A stretch of DNA of 64,000 nucleotides, from positions 248,001 through 312,000 of the forward strand of contig NZ_RMBX01000001.1 of NCBI RefSeq assembly GCF_003807585.1, given 5' to 3'. Position numbers and translations under genes: made by a program. The notes below the pieces were generated by a model that did not search any database, had not been told where the DNA came from, and was given only the letters and a program-made list of their open reading frames with translations. Below, piece by piece: positions 51,918-59,365 of this stretch. The DNA comes from Chitinophaga barathri (GTDB lineage: Bacteria; Bacteroidota; Bacteroidia; Chitinophagales; Chitinophagaceae). The first letter of the stretch is position 1. Each line of letters opens with the position of its first letter.

Positions 51918-52052
51918 ATAAATGTGTGTTTTGTTTTTAAAGAATAATGTTTGATTTGATAATGCAAACATACAACCGCCAAACGTAACGTATGATGTGC
52001 GGATACGACATAAAGCAGGCGTTATGCGACAAAGGGTAAATTCCCCCCTTTT

Positions 52053-52355
52053 TTACAACGCAATGCCCTTCACCAGCATCATTCTCCGGACGCTTTTGTC
52101 CTTCAGGTGCAGGAATTGCGCCCGTGAGGGATCCGCCTTGAACCGCTCAAAATCCTCTTCTCCCTCAAAGCTCACCAGGTGTATCTCGTACGGCAGGTCC
52201 AGCTCCCCGCCTACCATGCTGCCGCCTTCCGGCCGCACCCGCAGCAGCAGTTTCCCGTTATATTTATCTATCAGCGGAAGGGCCACGGATTCAAACTCTT
52301 CGAAGGTTTTTTCCATGCCCGGATGAATATAGATCAGTTGTGTGATATAGATCAT
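52053..52355 (-). CDS. DUF1330 family protein
   Basis: Taken from ATG 52355 (MIYITQLIYIHPGMEKTFEE), giving 100 residues; the longer frame to 52529 reaches into the divergent promoter region. LIYIHPG, GGSMVGGELDLPYEIHLVSF and ADPSRAQFLHLKDKSVRRMM match DUF1330, a small ferredoxin-like-fold cytoplasmic family of unknown function. It is divergent from the GNAT gene across 87 bases. Confidence 0.75.
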   Translation of the reverse strand: MIYITQLIYIHPGMEKTFEEFESVALPLIDKYNGKLLLRVRPEGGSMVGGELDLPYEIHLVSFEGEEDFERFKADPSRAQFLHLKDKSVRRMMLVKGIAL

Positions 52356-52442
52356 AAGCCAATATTTCTTTTCCCTTAAATTATACAATCCCCGCAAAAA
52401 CACCGCTTTTTTGATCCTGGCAAACAGCCTTACATTTACAAC

Positions 52443-52961
52443 ATGATAAACTCCACGCCGCATATCACCCTTCGCCCCGCCACCCCGGCGGATCTGGCCC
52501 TGCTGCAACATTGGGACGAACAGCCTCATACCGTCGCATCGGACCCGAATGACGACTGGGGCTGGGAAACAGCGCTACACCACCAGCCTGAATGGCGGGA
52601 ACAACTGATCGCCGAACTGGACGGGCGCCCCCTCGGTTTTATCCAGATACTGGACCCCGCCCTGGAAGACAGCCATTACTGGGGCGACGTGCCCGCAAAC
52701 CTCCGTGCCATCGACATCTGGATCGGCGAAGCGGAAGACCTGGGCAGGGGTTACGGCACCATCATGATGCAGATGGCCATCACGCGGTGTTTCCTCCCGG
52801 AAGAGGTAACGGCCATTATGATAGACCCGCTGGAGTCCAATACAGCGGCTCGCCGGTTTTATGAAAGACTGGGCTTCCGGTTTGTGGAAAACAGGGTGTT
52901 TGGTGACGATCATTGCGCCGTGTACCGGCTGGACAGGGCAGACTGGGAAAACAGGCATTAA
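52443..52961 (+). CDS. GNAT-family N-acetyltransferase
   Basis: A 172-residue protein with the acetyl-CoA-binding segment EAEDLGRGYGTIMMQMAITR (Arg/Gly-x-x-Gly) and the closing strand-helix SNTAARRFYERLGFRFVENR. The N-terminal ITLRPATPADLALLQHWDEQ is typical of RimJ/RimL or aminoglycoside 6'-acetyltransferase-like GNATs. It transfers an acetyl group from acetyl-CoA to an amine; substrate unknown. Single gene. Confidence 0.85.
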   Translation: MINSTPHITLRPATPADLALLQHWDEQPHTVASDPNDDWGWETALHHQPEWREQLIAELDGRPLGFIQILDPALEDSHYWGDVPANLRAIDIWIGEAEDLGRGYGTIMMQMAITRCFLPEEVTAIMIDPLESNTAARRFYERLGFRFVENRVFGDDHCAVYRLDRADWENRH

Positions 52962-53064
52962 CACCGCCTGAAAAAAAATTCCTGTTCACTGTCCAATTTC
53001 TGCCCGGCTGCGCATTATTGAAATGTAAATCATACATTCATTCACCAAATTTAAACTGACATTC

Positions 53065-53403
53065 ATGAAAGAGTTTGCATTATTGTTCCGCCAGCCCAGC
53101 TACGACTACAGCAGCACATCACCCAAAGAAATGGAAACACTCTCCAGTAAATGGAAGGCATGGGCCGGCGGCCTGGCTGCACAGGGCAAGCTGGCCAGCA
53201 ACGGCCCGCGTCTTGCGATGGAAGGCAAAGTATTAAAAGCAGGCGGCGTGGTGACGGACGGGCCCTTTGTGGAGATACGCGAGCGCCTTGGCAGTTTTAT
53301 CGTGGTAAAAGCCGAGAACCTGGACGAGGCCACCACCCTGGCACACGGCTGCCCCGCACTGGATCAGGGCGGCAGCGTGGAGATACGCGAGATCATCGGC
53401 TAA
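53065..53403 (+). CDS. YCII-related DGPF-motif protein
   Basis: A 112-residue small protein with the DGPF motif at 65-68 (VVTDGPFVEIRE) and the closing ALDQGGSVEIREI. DGPF/YCII proteins are compact dimeric alpha/beta folds. They are characteristic neighbours of ECF42-type sigma factors, and exactly such a sigma gene starts 71 bases downstream of its stop. A strong hairpin lies between the two. Cytoplasmic; the biochemical role of DGPF proteins is not settled. Confidence 0.85.
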   Translation: MKEFALLFRQPSYDYSSTSPKEMETLSSKWKAWAGGLAAQGKLASNGPRLAMEGKVLKAGGVVTDGPFVEIRERLGSFIVVKAENLDEATTLAHGCPALDQGGSVEIREIIG

Positions 53404-53422
53404 TCTGATATTATCTAAAAAC

Positions 53423-53463
53423 AGGACTGGTTAAAACGGCAAACGCCCGTTTTGACCAGTCCT
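53423..53463 (+). terminator. Large inverted repeat between the DGPF gene and the sigma gene
   Basis: AGGACTGGT-T-AAAACGG (53423-53439) pairs with CCGTTTT-G-ACCAGTCCT (53447-53463), 17 positions with one T-G pair, loop of 7. It ends 12 bases before the sigma gene start, so it is either a partial terminator, an attenuator, or an mRNA structure that affects translation of the sigma factor. Confidence 0.7.
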
Positions 53464-53474
53464 TTCAGCAGCAT

Positions 53475-54707
53475 ATGGAAAAAGGACAAGAATCGTTAAA
53501 ACACCTCTTCCAGGAGGAGTTTTCAAAAATGGTGGCGGTGATCAGCAAACTGTTCGGGCTGGAGCATATCGAGACCGCCGAGGATATTGTAAGCGAAACC
53601 TTCCTGATGGCCGCCGAAAACTGGGGCGTGAAAGGCCTTCCCGCCAATCCCACGGCCTGGCTGTATGTGGTGGCCAAACAAAAAACACTGTACTACTTCA
53701 GGAGGAACAGGATATTCGACGAAAAAGTGGCGCCAGCCCTCTCGTCCAGGCAGGAAAAAGAACAGCAGATCGAAGACCTCGACTTTTCTATGCAACATAT
53801 CAAAGACAGCCAGCTGCAAATGCTGTTTGCCGTATGCAACCCCGCCATTGCCAGCGAGGCCCAGATAGGCCTGGCACTGCGCATCCTCTGCGGTTTCGGC
53901 ATCGATGAGATTGCGGAGGCTTTCCTGTCGAACAAAGAGACTATCAACAAGCGCCTGTTCAGGGCAAAGGAAAAACTACGCACGGAGAACATCAAAATGG
54001 AACTGCCGCCGGAGCATGAAATAGTCAGCCGGCTTGACAATGTATTGCATATCATTTATCTCCTTTTCAGCGAGGGTTATTATTCACAGACGCAGGACGA
54101 AATATTGCGGAAAGACCTTTGTTTTGAAGCCCTCCGCCTCGGCCTTACCCTTACGGAATACCCGCCCGCCAACCGCCCGAAAACCAATGCCCTCATTGCC
54201 CTGATGTGTTTCCACGCCTCCCGCTTCGACGCCCGCTCCGGCGAAGGGTTCCCGGTGCTTTACGAGCAGCAGGACGAGAAACGCTGGGACAAAACCCTGA
54301 TCGCGCAGGGGCGGCATTTCCTGCAATTGTCCGCCGAAGGCGACGAAATCAGCTCCTATCACCTGGAAGCCCGCATCGCCTACTGGCACTGTATAAAAGA
54401 AGACAGCCGGGAAAAATGGGAAGACATTCTTTTCCTCTACGACCAGCTGCTGCTGGTGAACTACTCCCCCTCCGTGGCATTGAACCGGGTGTTCGCTTTT
54501 TATAAAGTACATGGCAACAAAAAAGCATTGGCTGAAGCTGAAGCCCTTCACATGGAAAATGATCATTTTTACTGGCTGCTGCTGGGCGAATTGTATACCG
54601 GGGCAGACAATACAACAGCCAGGCAGCATTTCCGCAAAGCGTACGACCTGGCCAAAACCCACACTGAAAAAGCGGTGATCCGGGAAAAAATAGAAAAGAT
54701 TTCCTGA
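53475..54707 (+). CDS. ECF42-type RNA polymerase sigma factor with C-terminal extension
   Basis: A 410-residue protein: sigma-2 (about 14-80: EFSKMVAVISKLFGLEHIET, AEDIVSETFLMAAENWGVKG), sigma-4 (about 125-180: ALRILCGFGIDEIAEAFLSN, KETINKRLFRAKEKL) and a C-terminal extension of about 220 residues with helical, TPR-like segments (LLFSEGYYSQTQ, ILFLYDQLLLVNYSPSVALN, ALAEAEALHMENDHFYWLLL). The extension and the neighbouring DGPF protein are the defining traits of group ECF42, which has no classical anti-sigma factor; the extension is thought to control activity. The likely local target is the downstream DoxX-like fusion gene. Confidence 0.9.
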   Translation: MEKGQESLKHLFQEEFSKMVAVISKLFGLEHIETAEDIVSETFLMAAENWGVKGLPANPTAWLYVVAKQKTLYYFRRNRIFDEKVAPALSSRQEKEQQIEDLDFSMQHIKDSQLQMLFAVCNPAIASEAQIGLALRILCGFGIDEIAEAFLSNKETINKRLFRAKEKLRTENIKMELPPEHEIVSRLDNVLHIIYLLFSEGYYSQTQDEILRKDLCFEALRLGLTLTEYPPANRPKTNALIALMCFHASRFDARSGEGFPVLYEQQDEKRWDKTLIAQGRHFLQLSAEGDEISSYHLEARIAYWHCIKEDSREKWEDILFLYDQLLLVNYSPSVALNRVFAFYKVHGNKKALAEAEALHMENDHFYWLLLGELYTGADNTTARQHFRKAYDLAKTHTEKAVIREKIEKIS

Positions 54708-54793
54708 AAATAATTTCTCCTACCTGTCCAATTCCGGTTTTCCCGGTTCTTATTGTTTCAGATACACTGTTCATCAAAACAAAAAAGAACCAC

Positions 54794-55627
54794 ATGAAAA
54801 CGCTCACTGAAAAAAGGACAAACCTCCTGCGAATCATCCGCCTGACCGCATTCTGGCTCGCGACCGGCATTATAGGCCTCGAAACAGCCGTTGGCGCCGG
54901 CTGGGACCTGCTACAGATCCCCTTTGTGATCCATGTGATGGATGTTATCCACCTCCCTTATTATGTGCTCACGATCATCGGCGCCTGGAAAGCAGTGGGC
55001 GTGATCGTACTGCTGGCGCCGGGCATGCCCAGGCTGAAAGAATGGGTGTACGCCGGCCTGATCTTTATCTATGTTACCGCTGGCGCATTGCACCTTGCGG
55101 CAGGTGACATCTCCGGAGCCCCCGGCCCGTTTGTCTTTGCAGATTTAACGCTTGTATCATACTATCTCCGCCCGGCAGGCCGTCGCAATTACGGGCCGCT
55201 GTTCAGCGCAAATGTTTTTTCCTTCCTTTCCATGCGCGGGCAGAAGGCCGCCTATTGGATATTTACCGCGCTGGTGATCTTCCAGCTGGGCTCCGGCGGC
55301 AGCGGCGACCTGATACAGGCTGCCCCGGTGGTGGACGGCATGGCTCTTCTTGGTTACCCGGCTTATTTCTGCGTGATACTCGGTATCTGGAAAATACTGG
55401 GCGCTATCGCCGTTGCCGTGCCCGGCCTCCCCCGCCTGAAAGAATGGGCTTACGCTGGCGCCATCTTTGACCTCACCGGCGCGGTGGCTTCCCATCTTTT
55501 TGTGGGTGATGGCGTGGAAAAAGTGATCTTCCCCCTCCTGTTCACCGGTTTTACTTTCGCTTCCTGGGCCCTGCGTCCCGAAGCCAGGCGGGAGCTGCAT
55601 ATCTCTCCCCTGCGTTTTGCGCATTAA
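54794..55627 (+). CDS. Two fused DoxX-like membrane domains
   Basis: A 277-residue membrane protein with two homologous halves. YYVLTIIGAWKAVGVIVLLA and GMPRLKEWVYAGLIFIYVTA in the first half align with YFCVILGIWKILGAIAVAVP and GLPRLKEWAYAGAIFDLTGA in the second, each followed by an HLxxGD-type segment (LHLAAGD and SHLFVGD). Each half alone resembles the DoxX-like family, so the gene appears to be an internal duplication and fusion. About eight membrane segments are expected. It begins 87 bases after the sigma gene stop and may be its target. Confidence 0.8.
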   Translation: MKTLTEKRTNLLRIIRLTAFWLATGIIGLETAVGAGWDLLQIPFVIHVMDVIHLPYYVLTIIGAWKAVGVIVLLAPGMPRLKEWVYAGLIFIYVTAGALHLAAGDISGAPGPFVFADLTLVSYYLRPAGRRNYGPLFSANVFSFLSMRGQKAAYWIFTALVIFQLGSGGSGDLIQAAPVVDGMALLGYPAYFCVILGIWKILGAIAVAVPGLPRLKEWAYAGAIFDLTGAVASHLFVGDGVEKVIFPLLFTGFTFASWALRPEARRELHISPLRFAH

Positions 55628-55718
55628 CCGGCGGCAAGCACCGCGGTAGCCTGGCGGCAGCTGTCCGCCAGGCTATTTTTTTTATACAGCCGTGCCCAAA
55701 ATCAGTATCATTGCAGGT

Positions 55719-56849
55719 ATGTTCAAGTCAACCATTTTTGTACTGCTTTTCCTGCCCGCCCCCCTCTGTGCGCAGGAAAAGAAAAGACCCAGGGAATACG
55801 GCATCATCACCGGCGTAATGCAGCCCGGCCGCCAGAACAGCATCACCGACGTGGCCGGTGTGAAAGTGGGCCACACCACTATTATCAAAGGGGATTCGGT
55901 ACGAACGGGCGTTACTGCCATTGTACCGCATAGCGGCAGCATCTTTCAGCAGAAAGTGCCCGCGGCGGTGTATGTAGGCAATGGTTTTGGCAAACTGGCC
56001 GGCATCACGCAGGTGAACGAGCTGGGCAATATCGAAACGCCGGTCGTGCTCACCAATACCCTCAGCGTGCCCACCGCCATGAATGCCGTGATCGGTTATA
56101 CACTCCGCGAAAAAGGCAATGAAAATGTGGGTTCCGTCAATGCGCTGGTGGGCGAGACGAACGATGGTTATCTCAATGATATCAGGGGCCGCCATGTGAC
56201 GGAAGAAGACGTATTAAAAGCCATCCGCAACGCGGATACCAGCCGGCCAGCGGAAGGCAATGCCGGCGCGGGCACCGGCACAGTCTGTTTTGGTTTCAAA
56301 GGCGGTATCGGCACCGCTTCCCGCAAACTGCCGGCCAGCCTGGGCGGCTATACCGTAGGCGTGCTGGTGCAAAGTAACTTTGGCGGCGCATTACAGATAG
56401 ACGGCGTCCCCGTTGGACAATCGCTTGGCAAATTCGATTTCAGCAATCACCTGCTGAATAACGTGGATGGCTCCTGTATGATGATAATAGCCACAGATGC
56501 ACCGCTGGACCACCGCAACCTGCTCCGGCTCGCCAAACGCGCCATGCTGGGCCTGGGCAAAACAGGCGGCATCGCCTCCAATGGCAGTGGGGATTACGTG
56601 GTCGCATTTTCCACCGCGGAAACGCTGCGTATCCCCCACAACAGCAACAGCCCGGTGATGACCATCACCCTGCTGCAAAACGACGCCCTTTCGCCCCTTT
56701 TTATGGCTACCATCGAAGCCACGGAAGAAGCGATCATCAACTCGCTTTTTGCGGCGGAACCTATGAAAGGCAGGAACGGCCGCGAAGTGGAAGCCTTACC
56801 TTTGGACAAAGTATTACCCATCCTGAAAAAACACAACAGTATCCCATGA
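55719..56849 (+). CDS. P1/S58-family peptidase (DmpA-type D-aminopeptidase)
   Basis: A 376-residue exported protein from ATG 55719 (signal peptide MFKSTIFVLLFLPAPLCAQE); a GTG nine codons upstream is less likely. The family signature runs NSITDVAGVKVGHTTIIKGD, VCFGFKGGIGTASRKL and QSNFGGALQIDGVPVG. The autocleavage site is Gly251-Ser252 in DGSCMMIIATDAPLDHR, matching Gly249-Ser250 of DmpA, the nucleophile-exposing cut that makes two subunits. These enzymes release N-terminal D-Ala, L-Ala or beta-amino acids from peptides. It overlaps the next gene by 4 bases (ATGA), which encodes an aminotransferase, so peptide release and amino acid conversion may be coupled. Confidence 0.85.
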   Translation: MFKSTIFVLLFLPAPLCAQEKKRPREYGIITGVMQPGRQNSITDVAGVKVGHTTIIKGDSVRTGVTAIVPHSGSIFQQKVPAAVYVGNGFGKLAGITQVNELGNIETPVVLTNTLSVPTAMNAVIGYTLREKGNENVGSVNALVGETNDGYLNDIRGRHVTEEDVLKAIRNADTSRPAEGNAGAGTGTVCFGFKGGIGTASRKLPASLGGYTVGVLVQSNFGGALQIDGVPVGQSLGKFDFSNHLLNNVDGSCMMIIATDAPLDHRNLLRLAKRAMLGLGKTGGIASNGSGDYVVAFSTAETLRIPHNSNSPVMTITLLQNDALSPLFMATIEATEEAIINSLFAAEPMKGRNGREVEALPLDKVLPILKKHNSIP

Positions 56850-57670
56850 GCCAGCAATACGTCGTTATCAACGGAAATTATGTACCGGTACAGGATGCCA
56901 AGATCCACATCAACGATCTTTCCATCCAGCGCGGCTACGGCATATTCGATTACTTCAGGACAAAAGACGGACAGCCCGTTTTTCTCGAAGACCACCTGGA
57001 CCGCTTCTATCAGTCCGCCTCCGTGATGAACCTGCCCGTTACACAATCCCGCGAAGCGCTCAAACAGCTGATCACAGGTCTGATAGAAAAAAACAACCTC
57101 CCCCATTCCGGCATCCGCATTACGCTTACCGGCGGGTATTCGGACAATGGTTATAATCTTTCCAGTCCAAACCTGCTGATCACACAATCCGCCTACAACT
57201 TCAGCACCGAAGCCTTTGAAAAAGGTATCAGCCTCGTCACCTACGATCACCAGCGGCAGCTGCCACAGGTCAAAACCATCGATTACCTGCAATCCATTTA
57301 CCTGCAGCCATTCATCAACGAACATGCTGCGGACGACGTGCTGTACCACGATCGCGGCGAACTGCGCGAATGCCCGCGTTCCAATTTTTTTATCGTCACC
57401 AGGGACCGGGAGATCATTACCCCCGCTGAAAAAATACTGAAAGGCATCACCCGGAAAAAAATACTCGGGCTGGAAGGGCTGGGAGCAAAAGAAGGGAACA
57501 TATCGCTGGACGATCTCCGGGATATCCGCGAAGCATTTATCGCCAGCACAACGAAGGTGGTGCTGCCGGTGCTGAAGATAGACGGAAAGGCCGTCGGGGA
57601 TGGAAAGCCTGGGGAAATAACGAGAGATATCTATGAAAGATTAATCGGGCTCAGAGGTGGCGTTGAATAA
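56846..57670 (+). CDS. Class IV aminotransferase (D-amino acid transaminase-like)
   Basis: A 274-residue PLP-dependent enzyme of fold type IV. The Schiff-base lysine is Lys143 in LPQVKTIDYLQ; RGELRECPRSNFFIVTRD and the start-proximal IQRGYGIFDYFRT fit D-amino acid transaminase, aminodeoxychorismate lyase or branched-chain aminotransferase members. It is translationally coupled to the upstream DmpA-type peptidase by an ATGA overlap, which favours a D-amino acid catabolic role over branched-chain metabolism; that is inference from context. Cytoplasmic. Confidence 0.85.
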   Translation: MSQQYVVINGNYVPVQDAKIHINDLSIQRGYGIFDYFRTKDGQPVFLEDHLDRFYQSASVMNLPVTQSREALKQLITGLIEKNNLPHSGIRITLTGGYSDNGYNLSSPNLLITQSAYNFSTEAFEKGISLVTYDHQRQLPQVKTIDYLQSIYLQPFINEHAADDVLYHDRGELRECPRSNFFIVTRDREIITPAEKILKGITRKKILGLEGLGAKEGNISLDDLRDIREAFIASTTKVVLPVLKIDGKAVGDGKPGEITRDIYERLIGLRGGVE

Positions 57671-57675
57671 AAAAA

Positions 57676-57714
57676 CCTCTTCCGGTCTGCCTCCGGGGAG
57701 AAGACAGGAAGAGG
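57676..57714 (-). terminator. Hairpin between the aminotransferase and RDD genes
   Basis: CCTCTTCC (57676-57683) pairs with GGAAGAGG (57707-57714), with GTCT/AGAC inside; on the minus strand a T-run follows, so it fits the RDD gene ending at 57779, and may also stop the convergent aminotransferase transcript. Confidence 0.6.
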
Positions 57715-57778
57715 ATGTACAAACGGACGGCAAAGTAACAACGTCCATGTAATAAAGAGTTTACTGCACAAAACCAGC

Positions 57779-58252
57779 CTATACGTCCTGCCTGAGCACT
57801 GAGGTTTTCTGGTCAATCACATAAGTGTTGGTCCATTTGTCCTGCCAGGGATAACAGGGCGAGCCCAAAGCACTGAATGCACAGAAAGGGATCATGCGGA
57901 TAAAGCCTCTTTTAAAGGCCGTGCTCATAGAAATAGTGCTACCATCTTCATTCACCGCGATAGTGCCTGTGATGTATTTGCCAGGTGTCTTCCCTTTCAG
58001 GACTCCTTCCAACAGGCCCATTAATGCCCCATAGATCAGTATCCATACAATCCTGTCCAGCAGTTCGCCTCCCGAGGAGGTTTCCACAAAATCAAAGTAC
58101 TGAGGGAATACCAATCCGAGGATCATGCCCAAAATGAAAACCAGCACATAATAACAGATCGTGTCGATGATGTAGTTGGCAAAGCGTTTCCCGGTGGAAG
58201 CCTGCACTAAGTTAATTTCACTTCCAAGAAAGTGTTCCTGGTTGTAGTCCAT
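57779..58252 (-). CDS. RDD-family membrane protein
   Basis: A 157-residue protein with the RDD signature: KRFANYIIDTICYYVLVF near residues 22-39 (the usual Arg and Asp), GLLEGVLKGKTPGKYITGTI and the closing TAFKRGFIRMIPFC. About three membrane segments. RDD proteins are proposed to take part in ion transport or stress tolerance, without firm function for most. The gene is single and bounded by a terminator. Confidence 0.85.
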   Translation of the reverse strand: MDYNQEHFLGSEINLVQASTGKRFANYIIDTICYYVLVFILGMILGLVFPQYFDFVETSSGGELLDRIVWILIYGALMGLLEGVLKGKTPGKYITGTIAVNEDGSTISMSTAFKRGFIRMIPFCAFSALGSPCYPWQDKWTNTYVIDQKTSVLRQDV

Positions 58253-58644
58253 AGGTAAAGGATTTAATGGATGAAAATAACAATTCCGGCGAAAATATGC
58301 AAATCAGTACTAATATTTAAAATAGCCAACCGGTTAAGGGTGTTATTATTCCGCCAGAATGCAATGGCTAAAAGGGGACAGTTGACAAAGTGATAAGCGT
58401 TTCCCCACAGGAAAGCTGCCTGAAACTCCCGGGGTTGCTGATGATTTTTCCGTAAAGACTGTACAAGTAAAATAAATTGAAGCGGTTATCAATAAGCATT
58501 TCAATATCCTGCCTGTTGATCGGGGGAATTATTCTTTTGGGGCTCGTTTATCAAATGCGAAGATAGGAAATATCCAATTCAGTGGCCAGTTTTGATAATT
58601 TCCCGGGATTTTTTACTTTGCATCCCAATTATTTATTTTGTCCC
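58253..58644. other. 392-bp intergenic region
   Basis: No gene, repeat or clear structure was seen. The right end holds TTTACTTTGCAT (near 58613-58624), close to a Bacteroidota -7 element for the following gene. Confidence 0.35.
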
Positions 58645-59274
58645 ATGTACCGAGTTTCCCTTTGCCTTCTTCTACCGTTCCTGCTGATCTTTGCCACAGC
58701 CACGCATGCCCAGAAAACAACCGCACATGCCGATAACGATGTGGTCACCTACGAATCCACCGACGCGGGGAAACCGTATAAAAAATTGCTGATAGCCGGT
58801 TTTGGCACCATCCCCGTAAGACATTTCCTGGACAACCTTTCCGGGCTGCTGATCAATCACTACACCGGGAAGGCGGTGCCCGGTACCTATGAATATGTAG
58901 GCAACAAACTGGCCGTCTTTAATAACAACCTTCAGGCCGCCATCCATAAACACCAGCCGGATATTGCGCTGGTGATCTTCGAACTGCCGGAGGACCCGGA
59001 TACGCTTACCATGAAAAAAAACCGCGACTACATGCGCTGGCTGCTGTATCCTGGTGTTAAATACCAAAGGGCCGTCAACTCAAGAAGGCAGGTCTTCTCG
59101 GAGAACCTGCAGGCTGTATTGTGGGAACCTGGCGGGGACAAAGTGATCTGGAGAGGGGAAATATTTGTTTCCGGGGACGCCGCCAAAAGCAAAACTTTCG
59201 AGACCATTTCTGCAAAACTGATAGACGAATGGCTAAGGCTCGGCATCCTCGCCGGACCGCCTGCAGTCAACTGA
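58645..59274 (+). CDS. Secreted protein of unknown function
   Basis: The start at ATG 58645 gives 209 residues with a signal peptide (MYRVSLCLLLPFLLIFATATHAQ); an earlier in-frame Met at 58582 lies before it. The mature part has alternating helix/strand character (KKLLIAGFGTIPVRHFLDNL, HQPDIALVIFELPEDPDTLT, EIFVSGDAAKSKTFETISAK) and ends AGPPAVN. It looks like a small globular alpha/beta domain in the periplasm. No family was recognised. A good terminator follows. Confidence 0.6.
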   Translation: MYRVSLCLLLPFLLIFATATHAQKTTAHADNDVVTYESTDAGKPYKKLLIAGFGTIPVRHFLDNLSGLLINHYTGKAVPGTYEYVGNKLAVFNNNLQAAIHKHQPDIALVIFELPEDPDTLTMKKNRDYMRWLLYPGVKYQRAVNSRRQVFSENLQAVLWEPGGDKVIWRGEIFVSGDAAKSKTFETISAKLIDEWLRLGILAGPPAVN

Positions 59275-59282
59275 TAAACTAA

Positions 59283-59307
59283 AAGGCCGTATCGCTGATA
59301 CGGCCTT
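59283..59307. terminator. Bidirectional terminator after the secreted-protein gene
   Basis: AAGGCCGTATC (59283-59293) pairs with GATACGGCCTT (59297-59307) over a 3-nt loop, followed by CTTTTATTTT; a T-run is present on the other strand as well. It separates the secreted-protein gene from the convergent glycosidase. Confidence 0.85.
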
Positions 59308-59365
59308 CTTTTATTTTCCACTACTCTCCGGGAGCAGTAATATTAAATCATCTAACTCAGCAGGT

